Assembly: GCF_029227915.1 (NCBI RefSeq) | Contig: NC_079875.1 | Coordinates: 22,315,001-22,379,000 of the forward strand | Direction: 5' to 3' | Length of the DNA stretch: 64,000 bases | From: Hydractinia symbiolongicarpus | Taxonomy: Eukaryota > Cnidaria > Hydrozoa > Anthoathecata > Hydractiniidae | In this document: piece by piece, positions 21,558 through 33,500 of the stretch | Layout: every line of letters starts with the position of its first letter | Position numbering within the stretch: position 1 is the first letter of the stretch | Program-made: the position numbers and the translations under genes | The notes under the pieces: model-generated | Database searches by the model: none | What the model was told of the DNA's origin: nothing | What the model saw: only the letters and a program-made list of their open reading frames with translations

Positions 21558-23846
21558 CTATCGGCAAGAGTGACAGCGAGTGACAACAAGCCATACAACA
21601 AGTGGCAACGAGTGACAACAAACCATGCAACAAATGAAAACGAGTGACAACAAACCATGCAACAAGTGAAAACGACTGACAACGACTGACAGCAAGCCAT
21701 ACAACAAGTGACAACAAGTGACAACAAGCCATACAACAAGTGACAACAAGTGACAACAAACCATGCAACAAGTGAAAACGAGTGACAACAAACCATACAA
21801 CAAGTGACAACAACTGACAACGAGTGACAGCAAGCCATACAACAAGTGACAACAAGTGACAACAAACCATGCAACAAGTGAAAACGAGTGACAACAAACC
21901 ATACAACAAGTGACAACAACTGACAACGAGTGACAGCAAGCCATACAACAAGTGACAACAAGTGACAACAAACCATGCAACAAGTGAAAACGAGTGACAA
22001 CAAACCATACAACAAGTGACAACAACTGACAACAAACCATGCAACAAGTGAAAACGAGTGACAACAAACCATGCAACAAGTGAAAACGAGTGACAACAAA
22101 CCATGCAACAAGTGAAAACGAGTGACAACAAACCATACAACAAGTGAAAACGAGTGACAACAAACCATGCAACAAGTGAAAACGAGTGACAACAAACCAT
22201 ACAACAAGTGACAACAAGTGACAACAAACCATACAACAAGTGAAAACGAGTGACAACAAACCATGCAACAAGTGAAAACGAGTGACAACGAGTGACAGCA
22301 AGCCATACAACAAGTGACAACAAGTGACAACAAACCATGCAACAAGTGAAAACGAGTGACAACAAACCATACAACAAGTGACAACAACTGACAACAAACC
22401 ATGCAACAAGTGAAAACGAGTGACAACAAACCATGCAACAAGTGAAAACGAGTGACAACAAACCATACAACAAGTGACAACAACTGACAACGAGTGACAG
22501 CAAGCCATACAACAAGTGACAACAAACCATGCAACAAGTGAAAACGAGTGACAACAAACCATACAACAAGTGACAACAACTGACAACGACTGACAGCAAG
22601 CCATACAACAAGTGACAACAAGCCATACAACAAGTGACAACAAGTGAAAACAAACCATACAACAAGTGACAACAAGTGAAAACGAGTGACAACAAGCCAT
22701 ACAACAAGTGACAACAAGCCATACAACAAGTGACAACGGGTGACAACAAGCCATACAACAAGTGACAACAAGTGACAACAAACCATGCAACAAGTGAAAA
22801 CGAGTGACAACAAACCATACAACAAGTGACAACAACTGACAACGATTGACAGCAAGCCATACAACAAGTGACAACAAGTGACAACAAACCATGCAACAAG
22901 TGAAAACGAGTGACAACAAACCATACAACAAGTGACAACAACTGACAACGACTGACAGCAAGCCATACAACAAGTGACAACAAGTGACAACAAACCATAC
23001 AACAAGTGACAACAAGTGACAACGAGTGACAACAAGCCATACAACAAGTGACAACAAGCCATACAACAAGTGACAACAACTGACAACAAGTGACAACGAG
23101 TGACAACAAGCCATACAACAAGTGACAACAAGCCATACAACAAGTGACAACAAGTGAAAACAAACCATACAACAAGTGACAACAAGTGACAACGAGTGAC
23201 AACAAGCCATACAACAAGTGACAACAAGTGACAACGAGTGACAACAAGCCATACAACAAGTGACAACAAGCCATACAACAAGTGACAACAAGTGAAAACA
23301 AACCATACAACAAGTGACAACAAGTGAAAACGAGTGACAACAAACCATACAACAAGTGACAACAACTGACAACGAGTGACAGCAAGCCATACAACAAGTG
23401 ACAACAAGTGACAACAAACCATACAACAAGTGACAACAAGTGACAACGAGTGACAACAAGCCATACAACAAGTGACAACAAGCCATACAACAAGTGACAA
23501 CAACTGACAACAAGTGACAACAAGTGACAACGAGTGACAACAAGCCATACAACAAGTGACAACAAGCCATACAACAAGTGACAACAAGTGAAAACAAACC
23601 ATACAACAAGTGACAAGAAGTGACAACGAGTGACAACAAGCCATACAACAAGTGACAACAAGTGACAACGAGTGACAACAAGCCATACAACAAGTGACAA
23701 CAAGCCATACAACAAGTGACAACAAGTGAAAACAAACCATACAACAAGTGACAACAAGTGACAACAAGCCATACAACAAGTGACAACAAGCCATACAACA
23801 AGTGACAACGGGTGACAACAAGCCATACAACAAGTGACAACAAGAG
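21558..23846. repeat. 2.3-kb minisatellite with 10-bp modular step
   Basis: Built from a 12-bp block containing CCATACAACA or CCATGCAACA plus one to three decamers of the form AGTGACAACA (variants with AAAAC, AACTG, ACGAG). Distances between successive CCAT blocks are therefore about 22, 32 or 42 bp. Because no unit contains a stop on the minus strand and the step is not a multiple of three, all three minus frames stay open for over 750 codons and read the same peptides in rotation (LLYGLLS, CCMACC, VVWLVV). This is not evidence of coding. Confidence 0.95.
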
Positions 23847-23849
23847 ATT

Positions 23850-24760
23850 TGCAAACTTTACCTGTATCTTTTCAAATCAGTCAGGCGCAAACGTCTCTTC
23901 ACCAACCGCAGAAAACAACGCATCTGGCACACTATTCGCAACCACATTAACCAATTAATCTATTTAAAGAACATTTTCAACTCCCACAACAACAATAATA
24001 ATCTCTTACGCTGCCACCAACAAATTCCTAGTCAATGGCATTCTGAGACGTCGCCATACCGTTACGAGCAAACGTATCTACTAGTTATGGTTGCGATGAT
24101 ACGTTTGTGACTAAGTATTATCATCAGCCATACAACCTAATCATAAACACCGTCAACCGTTGACCGTCGAATTACCAGAACATCGCCATCTGGGGAGTTA
24201 CCGCATAATTTACAGCAGCCTACTATCATCCCATCACATGACATATTATAAAAAAGAACCCCGTATTCGACCCTATATATCAGCGTTCAACAAAACTTTT
24301 TGTACCATATTGATACTGCATTTCTCAATGATATCGTTAATAGCAATGAATTTAGCATTATTGTTGTTCGTTGAGAAGTTTAGTATTTTTGATGCTTTTG
24401 ATATTGATATTTTGTCTTTTCTTTGTTCTTTTATATTTTCAAGATGCATACATTGTTTGTTTGTTTTCTAAATGACTATTATGTGAAATGTTTCTTTTTT
24501 CTCGCAACACGTTACGAAAGAAAGTCTCGTGGTAAAGTGCTTTTTAATTCAGACATTTGCTTTTTGTTAATTTTTATATAAATCTAGTTTTGTTTCTCAC
24601 ATGTCTTTACTTTGGTAGTTATTTGATGTTTACTTAATTTCATTTATTTGATGTTTACTTAAAAACTGGTGAAAACTTTTTTTATATAACTAGAATAACC
24701 TTATTGTTCTTACCATATCTTTTAGATTGTGTGATATGTCTCGCTATTTTATGTGTTAAT
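23850..24760. other. Unique sequence between the minisatellite and its inverted relic
   Basis: Contains a 10-bp inverted pair CAAACGTATC..GATACGTTTG near 24070-24110. A short open frame at 24160-24471 has no recognisable family. No gene called. Confidence 0.35.
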
Positions 24761-24763
24761 ATG

Positions 24764-24915
24764 ACTCGCTGTCAGTGGGTGTCATTCTTTCTCACTTGTT
24801 GTTACTTGCTATCACCCGTTGTCACTTATTGTCACTCGTTGCATGGCTGGTTGTCATGCGTTATCACTCGTTGTCACTTGTTGTCACTTGTTTGTACTGT
24901 TGTATGGCCCGTCTG
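24764..24915 (-). repeat. Inverted short copy of the minisatellite
   Basis: Repeats of TTGTCACTYG, GTTATCACTCG and GTTGCATGGC are the reverse complement of the decamer/CCAT units at 21.56-23.85 kb. About 150 bp long and diverged. Confidence 0.8.
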
Positions 24916-24949
24916 TCTTTTTATCAACGACCGAATTTTACCACTGAAG

Positions 24950-26795
24950 AAACTGTTCGGATATCGGATAGGCTATCGGATATCGGATAGGCTCGTTTAA
25001 GTGTGAACAGACACGCTATTAGGTACGGCATTCATTTTAGAACTATAACAGCGACATGTGAACATGTTGCAGTTAAGTAGGAGATCCTCTTCGGCTATAC
25101 ATTGAGTGACGAGCAAAGTAATGCTTGCTCAACTTCAGCTAACATGAATTTTGCATGAACAATGGTCTCCGAGCTATAACCTGTCGCCTGCAAGGATAGT
25201 ATTGGTTTCCAACTCCCAACTAACTACGTCCGGAATGGTATATTTCTACGTCATCAACAAGTGTTCAATGTTTTATTTTAGATTGTTCGAATCCTGAGGA
25301 TTTGGATATTAAAAGTTGCAAAGAAAATTATATCTGCTACAAAAATTTATTCAATTTAACCGAAAAAAGATTCTGATATTCGGTTGTTTTTTTTTTGTTT
25401 AAGTGTTTATTTAAACACTTAAACAAAACGGCGCAACAGGATTGCAAATACTATTGATGAATTATGAAATGAAATTCTGCAAATTGTAGCACGTGCACTG
25501 TGCTCCTTTCTGTTGCGGTTAGCAATCCTTACCACTTGTCGGGATATCCCCTTACGTCCGGATCGGCCGATCTAGTGAAATATTTTGTGATCACCGTGAG
25601 GATGTTTTAGAGAAAGAACCTTAAGATGGGATTGTGTTAAATCACTAGAATGCACGTAGACAGCTGCGGTAATTAAAGCAAATAAACAACGATTTTCCGA
25701 TGAAAAAGAAACTAGACGAGAAAGATCGCAGCAAAGAGAAAGTGATAAAAAGAGTTAAAAAAAAGTAGTACCATTAAAGCTGATAAGCTTGAGTGAGAAA
25801 GTTCTTCACAAGTTTAGTTTATTTCAATAATGAAGATAATGAAGCCTCTTTGATACTAAATTCTAGTTGTTACGTACTGTTCTGGCAAATCTTGAATAAC
25901 TTTTTACGGCTAAAAACGAATTTTCTGGGATCAGAATTACCGAATGCACTTTGTTTAATTCCATTCTTTTCAACTTTGCTCACTGTTCCACAATGATATA
26001 TTATCGTTGCAAAAATTGTAAGAAAAAAAGCGATATTGTGGGTAGCGTGTTGTATTGCACAGTTATTATATTACGACTTCTCTTGTTAAAACACTTTTTT
26101 TTTATTCTGCGAGGTGTATCTATTGAGAAAATAAATTAGGTTTAAGCGAGGCGAATTAGAAAACATGGCTATAGGGCGCTACTAGTGTATTTTATGACAA
26201 AAAAAACACGAACTGAAATGATGTTTTGAAAAATCATATCATTAGTTGCGCAACACATAACTTCTTTAGCTTCGGCTCGCACAAAATCCTGACCTTCTCG
26301 GATTTAATTGTCTTTCAGAGACGGTTAGTAAAATCAAGTTAGTCTGCTATTCAACTTCGTTCTCAGGGCATTTTGCCTTATTGATACGTAATACCGGGTC
26401 AGGGGTCACCAGTCGCTGGGGACGAGGTTGTCTGCCCTTTTCACCCATCCATTTAGAGTAGGAGCACAGGATGAATATTATACCGTATCAAACATAGGTA
26501 ATATAGTAACGTTTTGTAGACAGGGTAAATGACAGGTTGTAGCCTTTTTTTATTTGAGCTAATTTATGAAAATGTTTTTTATAAAAGGGCATTGTTTTTA
26601 ATATACAGATATGTTTGTTCGCTTAACAAGGTAATTAATTCTACCTGAAGTTGCATTAATTTTAAAAACAGTATAATTTGCATGAATTTAAAAAACAGTA
26701 TAATTCAAATTTAGATATGCTTTTTACCTACACATTGTTTTATAAGAAACTTGGATATAAGAAATCGAGTAGTAAGAGCTCAAAATTTGAGACTA
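24950..26795. other. Intergenic region, no gene seen
   Basis: Starts with short direct repeats of CGGATATCGGATAGG. Contains a 16-bp-stem hairpin at 25393-25428. No open frame with a recognisable family. Confidence 0.5.
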
Positions 26796-26800
26796 AAGTA

Positions 26801-27115
26801 AAAGCACGCCCTTAAAATATGTTGGAAAGTTTGCAGTGGAAATATTTTAACTAATACACGACAAAGAAAAAGCACGCCCTTGAAAATATCCTGGAAAGTT
26901 TGCAGTGGAAATATTTTAACTAATACACGACAAAGTAAAAGCACGCCCTTAAAATATCCCGGAAAGTTTGCGGTGGAAATATTTTAATTAATACACGACA
27001 AAGTAAAAGCACGCCCATAAAATATCCTGGAAAGTTTGGGTTTAGTTTTTACTAATACACGCTAAGGACGCCCTTAAAATATCTTGGGAAGTTAGGGGTG
27101 GGAATATGCCTAGCT
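26801..27115. repeat. About 68-bp tandem repeat, 4-5 copies
   Basis: Unit starts AAAGCACGCCCTTAAAATAT and ends ACTAATACACGACAAAG; copies begin at 26801, 26869, 26938, 27005 and a shortened one near 27065. It lies 0.2-0.7 kb beyond the HVCN1 polyadenylation candidate. Confidence 0.9.
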
Positions 27116-27332
27116 GGTAAAGATATATTTAAACAGACTTTGTTCGCTCGCTGGCTCGGCTCTGCAATAAACAGAAATTGTAACAATGTACGAAAGATGC
27201 AAAAAATATATTCTTTTATGTAATAACATTTTATTTTTCTGGAAGTTAAGTGTTCGATTATGATATATTTACGTACAACGTGTGTCATTTGTTTTAGTAT
27301 CAAATTTGCCACAAATAAAATTCCCACGAAAA

Positions 27333-27338
27333 TTTATT
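27333..27338 (-). terminator. Candidate polyadenylation signal of HVCN1 (AATAAA)
   Basis: AATAAA on the minus strand about 180 nt beyond the HVCN1 stop codon at 27519-27521. Position and sequence fit; not tested. Confidence 0.45.
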
Positions 27339-27518
27339 TGTGTGCGAGAAAGAAGCTTAAAGCGCTATTTTCAATCACTCCTTTTATCACAAAACACAAC
27401 TAGTTGATTAAAGAAAATCAATTTTAGGATTAAAAAAATCTAATTTAAACTTGGCTGCAAAAGTTGAGGGAAGAAGTACCCCCGCCGACGAATCACGTGC
27501 AATACGAGTAACTCGAAA

Positions 27519-30500
27519 TCATGACTCATTTTCATTGTATACTGCCTCGTCCTCAATGATCGCTGTTACATCTATACTAGCAGATAATAACCGTTGCTTG
27601 AGATATTCAATTTTTTTCTATAAAAATAAACAGTAGATTAAAAACTAAAAAAACTGCAACAGAAAAAACAGTTGTACGACCAAGACATGGACAAGACGTA
27701 TATATTGAAAACATATCATAACAGTTGCCCATGAACCTTGTTGTGCACTACTCTCACACCTTCTGAGCAGCGCTATCTGTACGGGTTACAGATGATCAAA
27801 CAAATTGTCTGCACCTGCCCCGGATTAACTTTTTACTAGATCAGGAAATTTGAGATAAAACATATCTTCCCTTCAGAATGCCCTCTTACAGAATACAAAA
27901 TAATTAAATCGTTCCGTAAAATAATAAAATATACCTTTTGAACTTCCACTGTTAATTCAAGTTGATTGCATCTCTCCATCACTTCGTCTTTTTCTTTTCT
28001 AAGTTTTTCCTCCCTTTCTTCCGCACGTGTTTTTATGGAGACAATAATCCCTACAAAACAATTTCACACAATACAAAACATTAAGTGAAAGATGAGTTTG
28101 AGCTTGTGTATAACATTGATATTCATCCATCCTTTTTTACATTTTTAGATATTTGACTTAATAATAAGATGTAAAATGTTTTGAAAAAAAAGCCGATTTA
28201 AATGTTGAACGTGGGCTATAATTGAAGGGAAGGTACTGAAAAAATAAAATGAAGAAACACGTCTAAAAACATGTCCGCGGATACGCCCTCGCTTTTTTAT
28301 AATTAGACGTTTGAAACCTGGATACGCCCTCCCCTCGCTCTTTTCCAATCTGACATTTGAAACTTGGATACGCTCCCGGTCTCTTTTAATATGATGTTCG
28401 AAACTTCTTGGAATAACGCTCTTTCAATAGGATGTTTGAAACTTAGATACGCCCTCATTCAATTGAACGTTTGAAACTTGGATACGCTCACGCCCTCTTT
28501 TAATTAGAAGTTTGAAACTTGGATAACCCCCTCTTAATTAGATACGCACTTTTTGACGAAATGTTTGAAGCTTAAACATGCCCACTTTCAATTAAACGTT
28601 TGAAACCTGGTATACAACCTAGCAAGTGATGAAAAAGGTGTTTTTTGTACCGCATACTTTACCTTTCTTACATTCATCCTCGTTCACTTATTATTCTCAA
28701 CTATATTTCGAGTTATCCATTCGACAGTGAAATCCTCTCTTGCGATAATTGACACTGAATGAGAAGTTAGTGGATGGCGTTCTATACATAAATGAATGTG
28801 TTGTGAGATTAGCGTTAATTTAACACATGACTGGTGCGTGCGTGCGAAGGTACATGTAAGAGATGGTGCGTTGTTGTTGGGTTAGATGCGTTAGTAGCTA
28901 CAAAGACAATATTAAAAAGAAACTCTTTCAAAAATTTGCCATGCGGTGAAACAAGCAAAAAAACGTTTTCTTACCATTTATGATTCTGGTGATTCTCCAC
29001 AAACGAAGTAAAATGAGGAACTCTACACCATCTTTGAGACCACCAGAACTTAAAATAGAGAAGTGGCAATTTCAATTATACTTAGGGTAAAATAAAACAC
29101 CAAACTACAATCCTTCACAAAAATTCTGAGACTGCCTCCCCTCCCCCTAAATTCAAAATTGGTGTCTCTGAGGTGCAGGTTTGGCTTCGCTACACACGTG
29201 TTCTGCTAGTTTCACATTCTTCATTAAGGTAGGGGGGAGGGGAAAGCTATCATACAAACCAAGACACATCTTATTAATTGCAGTCTCAATAATTTTGGTG
29301 ACGGATTGTAGGTAACCGCTGTAGAAATTTGAAACCTTAAATTGCTGATATTTTGTTTTTCAATTTATACAGTTTTTCAAGCACTTTTATGTAAAAGATA
29401 TTAAATACAGACTGCTGAATTTGAAATTCACATAGTTCTAGGTCGATCAATGAAAAAAAATTTTGCGAATATTTATTCCCGCGCGAGTTCGTAATAATAA
29501 TTTTCGGGAAAGAATATCCACGGAAATGAAAATAACTCGCGAAATTCGAGTAAATTAATTCACGCAAAAATTAACCTTAACAATTCCTCTTAAAACTAAA
29601 ACGCCGTACATAGTTAATTAATTCAGCCAAAAAAAAATTCAGTGCTACACGTACGTAAATTAAACGAATGACATAATTATTTAAACATTAATAACAACAA
29701 AATGTCGCGTAACGTAGAATTTTAACGACTTTTATAGTACTGCACTTCGCGAGCTTTAACTTCTGACATCATTTTCGTTTTTCTTTAAAAATTTCAGAGA
29801 TGACTGATAAATCACGCAGTTATGATAAATCATGCAGCTGTGTGGAAATATTTTTATCACAATATTTTTCTTTTGACATCAGTTGATGCTTCGAAAATTA
29901 AACAAACAAACAAAAGCCTATCGCTAGAAAAATATAAATGAACAAAAAAACTCCGCACGACCTGTCGTTAACCCAAAGTTCATTTTAAAAGAGAAGCAGA
30001 GGCTAAGTCGCGAGGTTGTAAAAAGTTGGAGTTCGTAAAAACCGATTTTTTTTCTTGTTTATTGTACATTCTTAACTAGAAATTTCTGTTGACTCAGCAA
30101 TTTAGATAATAAGACAAAATCATTCTCGCACGTGCTCAGGTCGATATTTTTGAGTAAAGAAGACTTGTGCACATAAAATATTAGGTAAATAATGCTGCTA
30201 TTTGGACAGTTGAAAAAGGGTTACTGCAACATTAAGGAAACTCAATTTTTTACCGATTTTTATTAGCTTCTTAGTCGAGTTTTAAATTTTTCATGACATC
30301 CGAATGTTTTGCAGCACAAAACATTTTCCCACAACATTTAATGAATGAATAAATGAATGAATGAATGAATGAATGAATAAATAAATGAATGAATGAATGA
30401 ATGAACGGGTGAGTGAATGTATTTTTCTTACCTAAGAAAAACGTCCAACAAGAAAGATACAGTGACAATGACTGCGTCAAAGATCTAAAAATAATTAAAA

Positions 30501-33500
30501 GTACTAATTTTAATTCCATGAATTATGATTCATACCAGTGTGTTGAATACATAAAACTCGCGTTTTAACAAAAGACTATAACAAACCTCTATGACGACAG
30601 ACCTTACAGGGGTATGTTTTAAAATTTCCATAATTTAAATGGACTGCAATCTATGAGAAGATTTCATTAAAAAGTTGATACTCACTTCGAATTTGTGATG
30701 TAAAAACTCTTTTCCCATGGCAAAGATTTTGGTAATGATCTGAAAAACCAATCGAGTAAAGACGCATTAGCAAGCGATATTTGCTGATAATTTTTAATCA
30801 AAATTACTGACGCAGGTGTGACATGTATTAACCACTCCCCTGCGCCTTAGCAGGTCAACTACGTCTTCACAATGTGTCCACGTAAAGCTTTCAATGAGAT
30901 ATGTTGATTTGTTAGAACTCACCTCAACCATAAAGAAGGAGAGGATGGTCAAACTCGTGAAATGCAACACCTTTTCAGCTACTTCCATATCGTGGTTTGG
31001 TGCTAAATGAAGTTAGCAAGAAATGAGATACTTTTTGGCAGAGAGGGATTAATAAATTGGCAATTTTTTTTTTTTGGGGGGGAGGGAGAATTTGTTGCTT
31101 AAGGATTTCAAAATACTACGTAACAAGGGGGTGGGTGGGTGGGAGGTACTAGATTTGTTACGACGCATTACAACAGGTGGGATGTGTGACGAATTTGGAT
31201 GTTAGGTAATTATCAAATGGCTCCTAAGACTATTATTAAAAAATAATAAAACAGTAGCTAGTAGCTAAAGAATTTGTCAGTGCTGCCAAGTGTTCACCAG
31301 CGAGTATAGTAACCAATAGGGGCTATTTGTCAAAAAAAATTTTTTTGGGTGGAGGCTTATTGAAAGAATCGAGATTACGCTAAACAGCTCACATAGAGCA
31401 ACATGGATAGCGTTGGAACTTACAGCCATCTTTATTGGAAGTTTCCACCATAATTTCAGTGACGACAACAGCTGTGTCGATCAACACCAAAACGCAGATC
31501 ATAATTTGAAAATAATGATGGTGTAAAAGAAATCTCAACTTCTTTCGAATATGACCAAGCCAATGCCTAAAAATGCAGGACAATTTTTTCTCATTTCAAA
31601 ATTTTGTGAAATTGTAGGTGGTCTGGTCTCAAAGTCCTCATAAACTGACTTCGTGTGTTTTCATCAAAATAAAAATCCTGTTTATCTGCTTTCCACAGGG
31701 CATATGAGAAAAGTGAGATCCGATACCCTATGTGATACCCCAGACCCTGACACCGAGACCCAATACTCTGATACCGATATCCGAGACCCTTATTTTTTTA
31801 TTTTTTTTCGGTGATGTTTTACTTTAATGAAAATCCTAATTTTTTATCATTATTTTCTTGTTTTTTGAACGTAACATATCAGAGATGACTGGTTTATTCG
31901 AAGAAAGACGCACGTTCAATAAATTAATAATTAATGAGAACGTCGAGATTAAGGAGATTAAGGTTACTGTAAAGGAAACAATTTTTTTTTTTAGGTTTTT
32001 TGCAAAAAATTCAAGACATATAGAAAAATAAATTCTCTTTCGAATGACGTATTTTATATTCCATGAAAATAATTGAAACATCCCTTTTTTCTGAAAAAAG
32101 CCTTTTCAGAGGTGTTATATCCTTCAAACTTTCGAGAAAATATGTGCAAAATATGTGCAAAATGAGTTGAGCATATTTTTTGTAAACATTATGCATGATA
32201 TGGAACTCCCGTGTAAATTATATGCATAATATTTTTTAGATAGTTTACTTTCACCATCGATATATATACACATAAATGTTGTCGTATAAAAACTCATTAA
32301 AAATAATCAAGGTTAAGGAGTATGAATATGAGCTGTCTCTTGTAAGCCTGACTTCTGTCTATTAATAATATTGAACGCGTGCACGCATATTCAGCATAAA
32401 GAAAAATTTCGCACTTCTATCATCTTTCTGCATACTCGGTTCACACATTTTCATAACACCTACGAAAATCTTTAAAAACAAATATCTCGTTAGTAAATTT
32501 TCGCATACATGCCTTTACGTTTGTGGTCTCTTTTTCCAAAAGCTTCCTATTGGCTCATTGAAATTTATTGGTAATGGAAAGCTGAATAAATTATGCACAA
32601 AAGGTTCCCGGATTTTTTTGTATAAATTACTGATTAGCAAGTTATGACGACAGAAAGAAAAAAATATGCATTTTTTTGAATGATTACATATAATTACAAA
32701 TAATTTCATAACGACGTTATTAGAAAGAAAAAACCGGGAACCTTTTTGAATTTAATTAATGCTGAATATAATGGTGCAAAAACGAGAAGTCTGCGACCAC
32801 GCGTTCGGAAAAAGAAGCCATTTTAAAACGTACAGTGAAAAAAAATGGTGTGTGTTTATTTCACTATATTTTCTTTTTGGAAAATTAACATCTCACGAAA
32901 ATAACACCATCAAATACGTCTTTCATTAAACATTCAAAAACAAAAAAAAAATTTAAAAAAATATGAAAGTATTGATAAATTATAACGGTTTTTCTGAGAC
33001 TACTCATCAAGTGAGTTTTTTCCTTTACAGTAACCTTAAGGGTCATTTTTTTAAAAAAAATTTTTTTTTTTTAATTTTGATTCTTTGGAATATTTTCCTG
33101 ATATTTTGAAAAAAAAGAATCAAAAATATTTATTGTTAAGCGGGATAAAATGAAGAAAAAACTTCTTTATCTCTTAGTGTTTTCAATAGTGTGCTCAAAG
33201 TTTAAAATTCCTCAATATATTTAATCTGTATAGTAATTAAAGAGAACAAATAAAAAATTGTATCTCTACATACAACATAGGAAACATTAACACTTTAATA
33301 ATCCACACAAATATATTATTATTTATCATCCATACCTTTTATTTCTCTATTTTTTTCGTTTTTATCATGTTGTTGTTATGTTATCCTGTTGTCTGTTTAA
33401 CAATAGCTCCACGAACACTCCCCTTCATCTTGTCGAAATTATACGAAAACAAGTTTGTTGTGACAATTATATCTTTGGCTACAAAACTTTGCTTTTTTAA

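Noticed and set aside
21538-23854. Three overlapping minus-strand ORFs of more than 750 codons
   Set aside because: They are the same stop-free minisatellite read in three frames; repetitive LLYGLLS/VVWLVV/CCMACC peptides rotate between frames with each 22/32/42-bp unit. No coding support.
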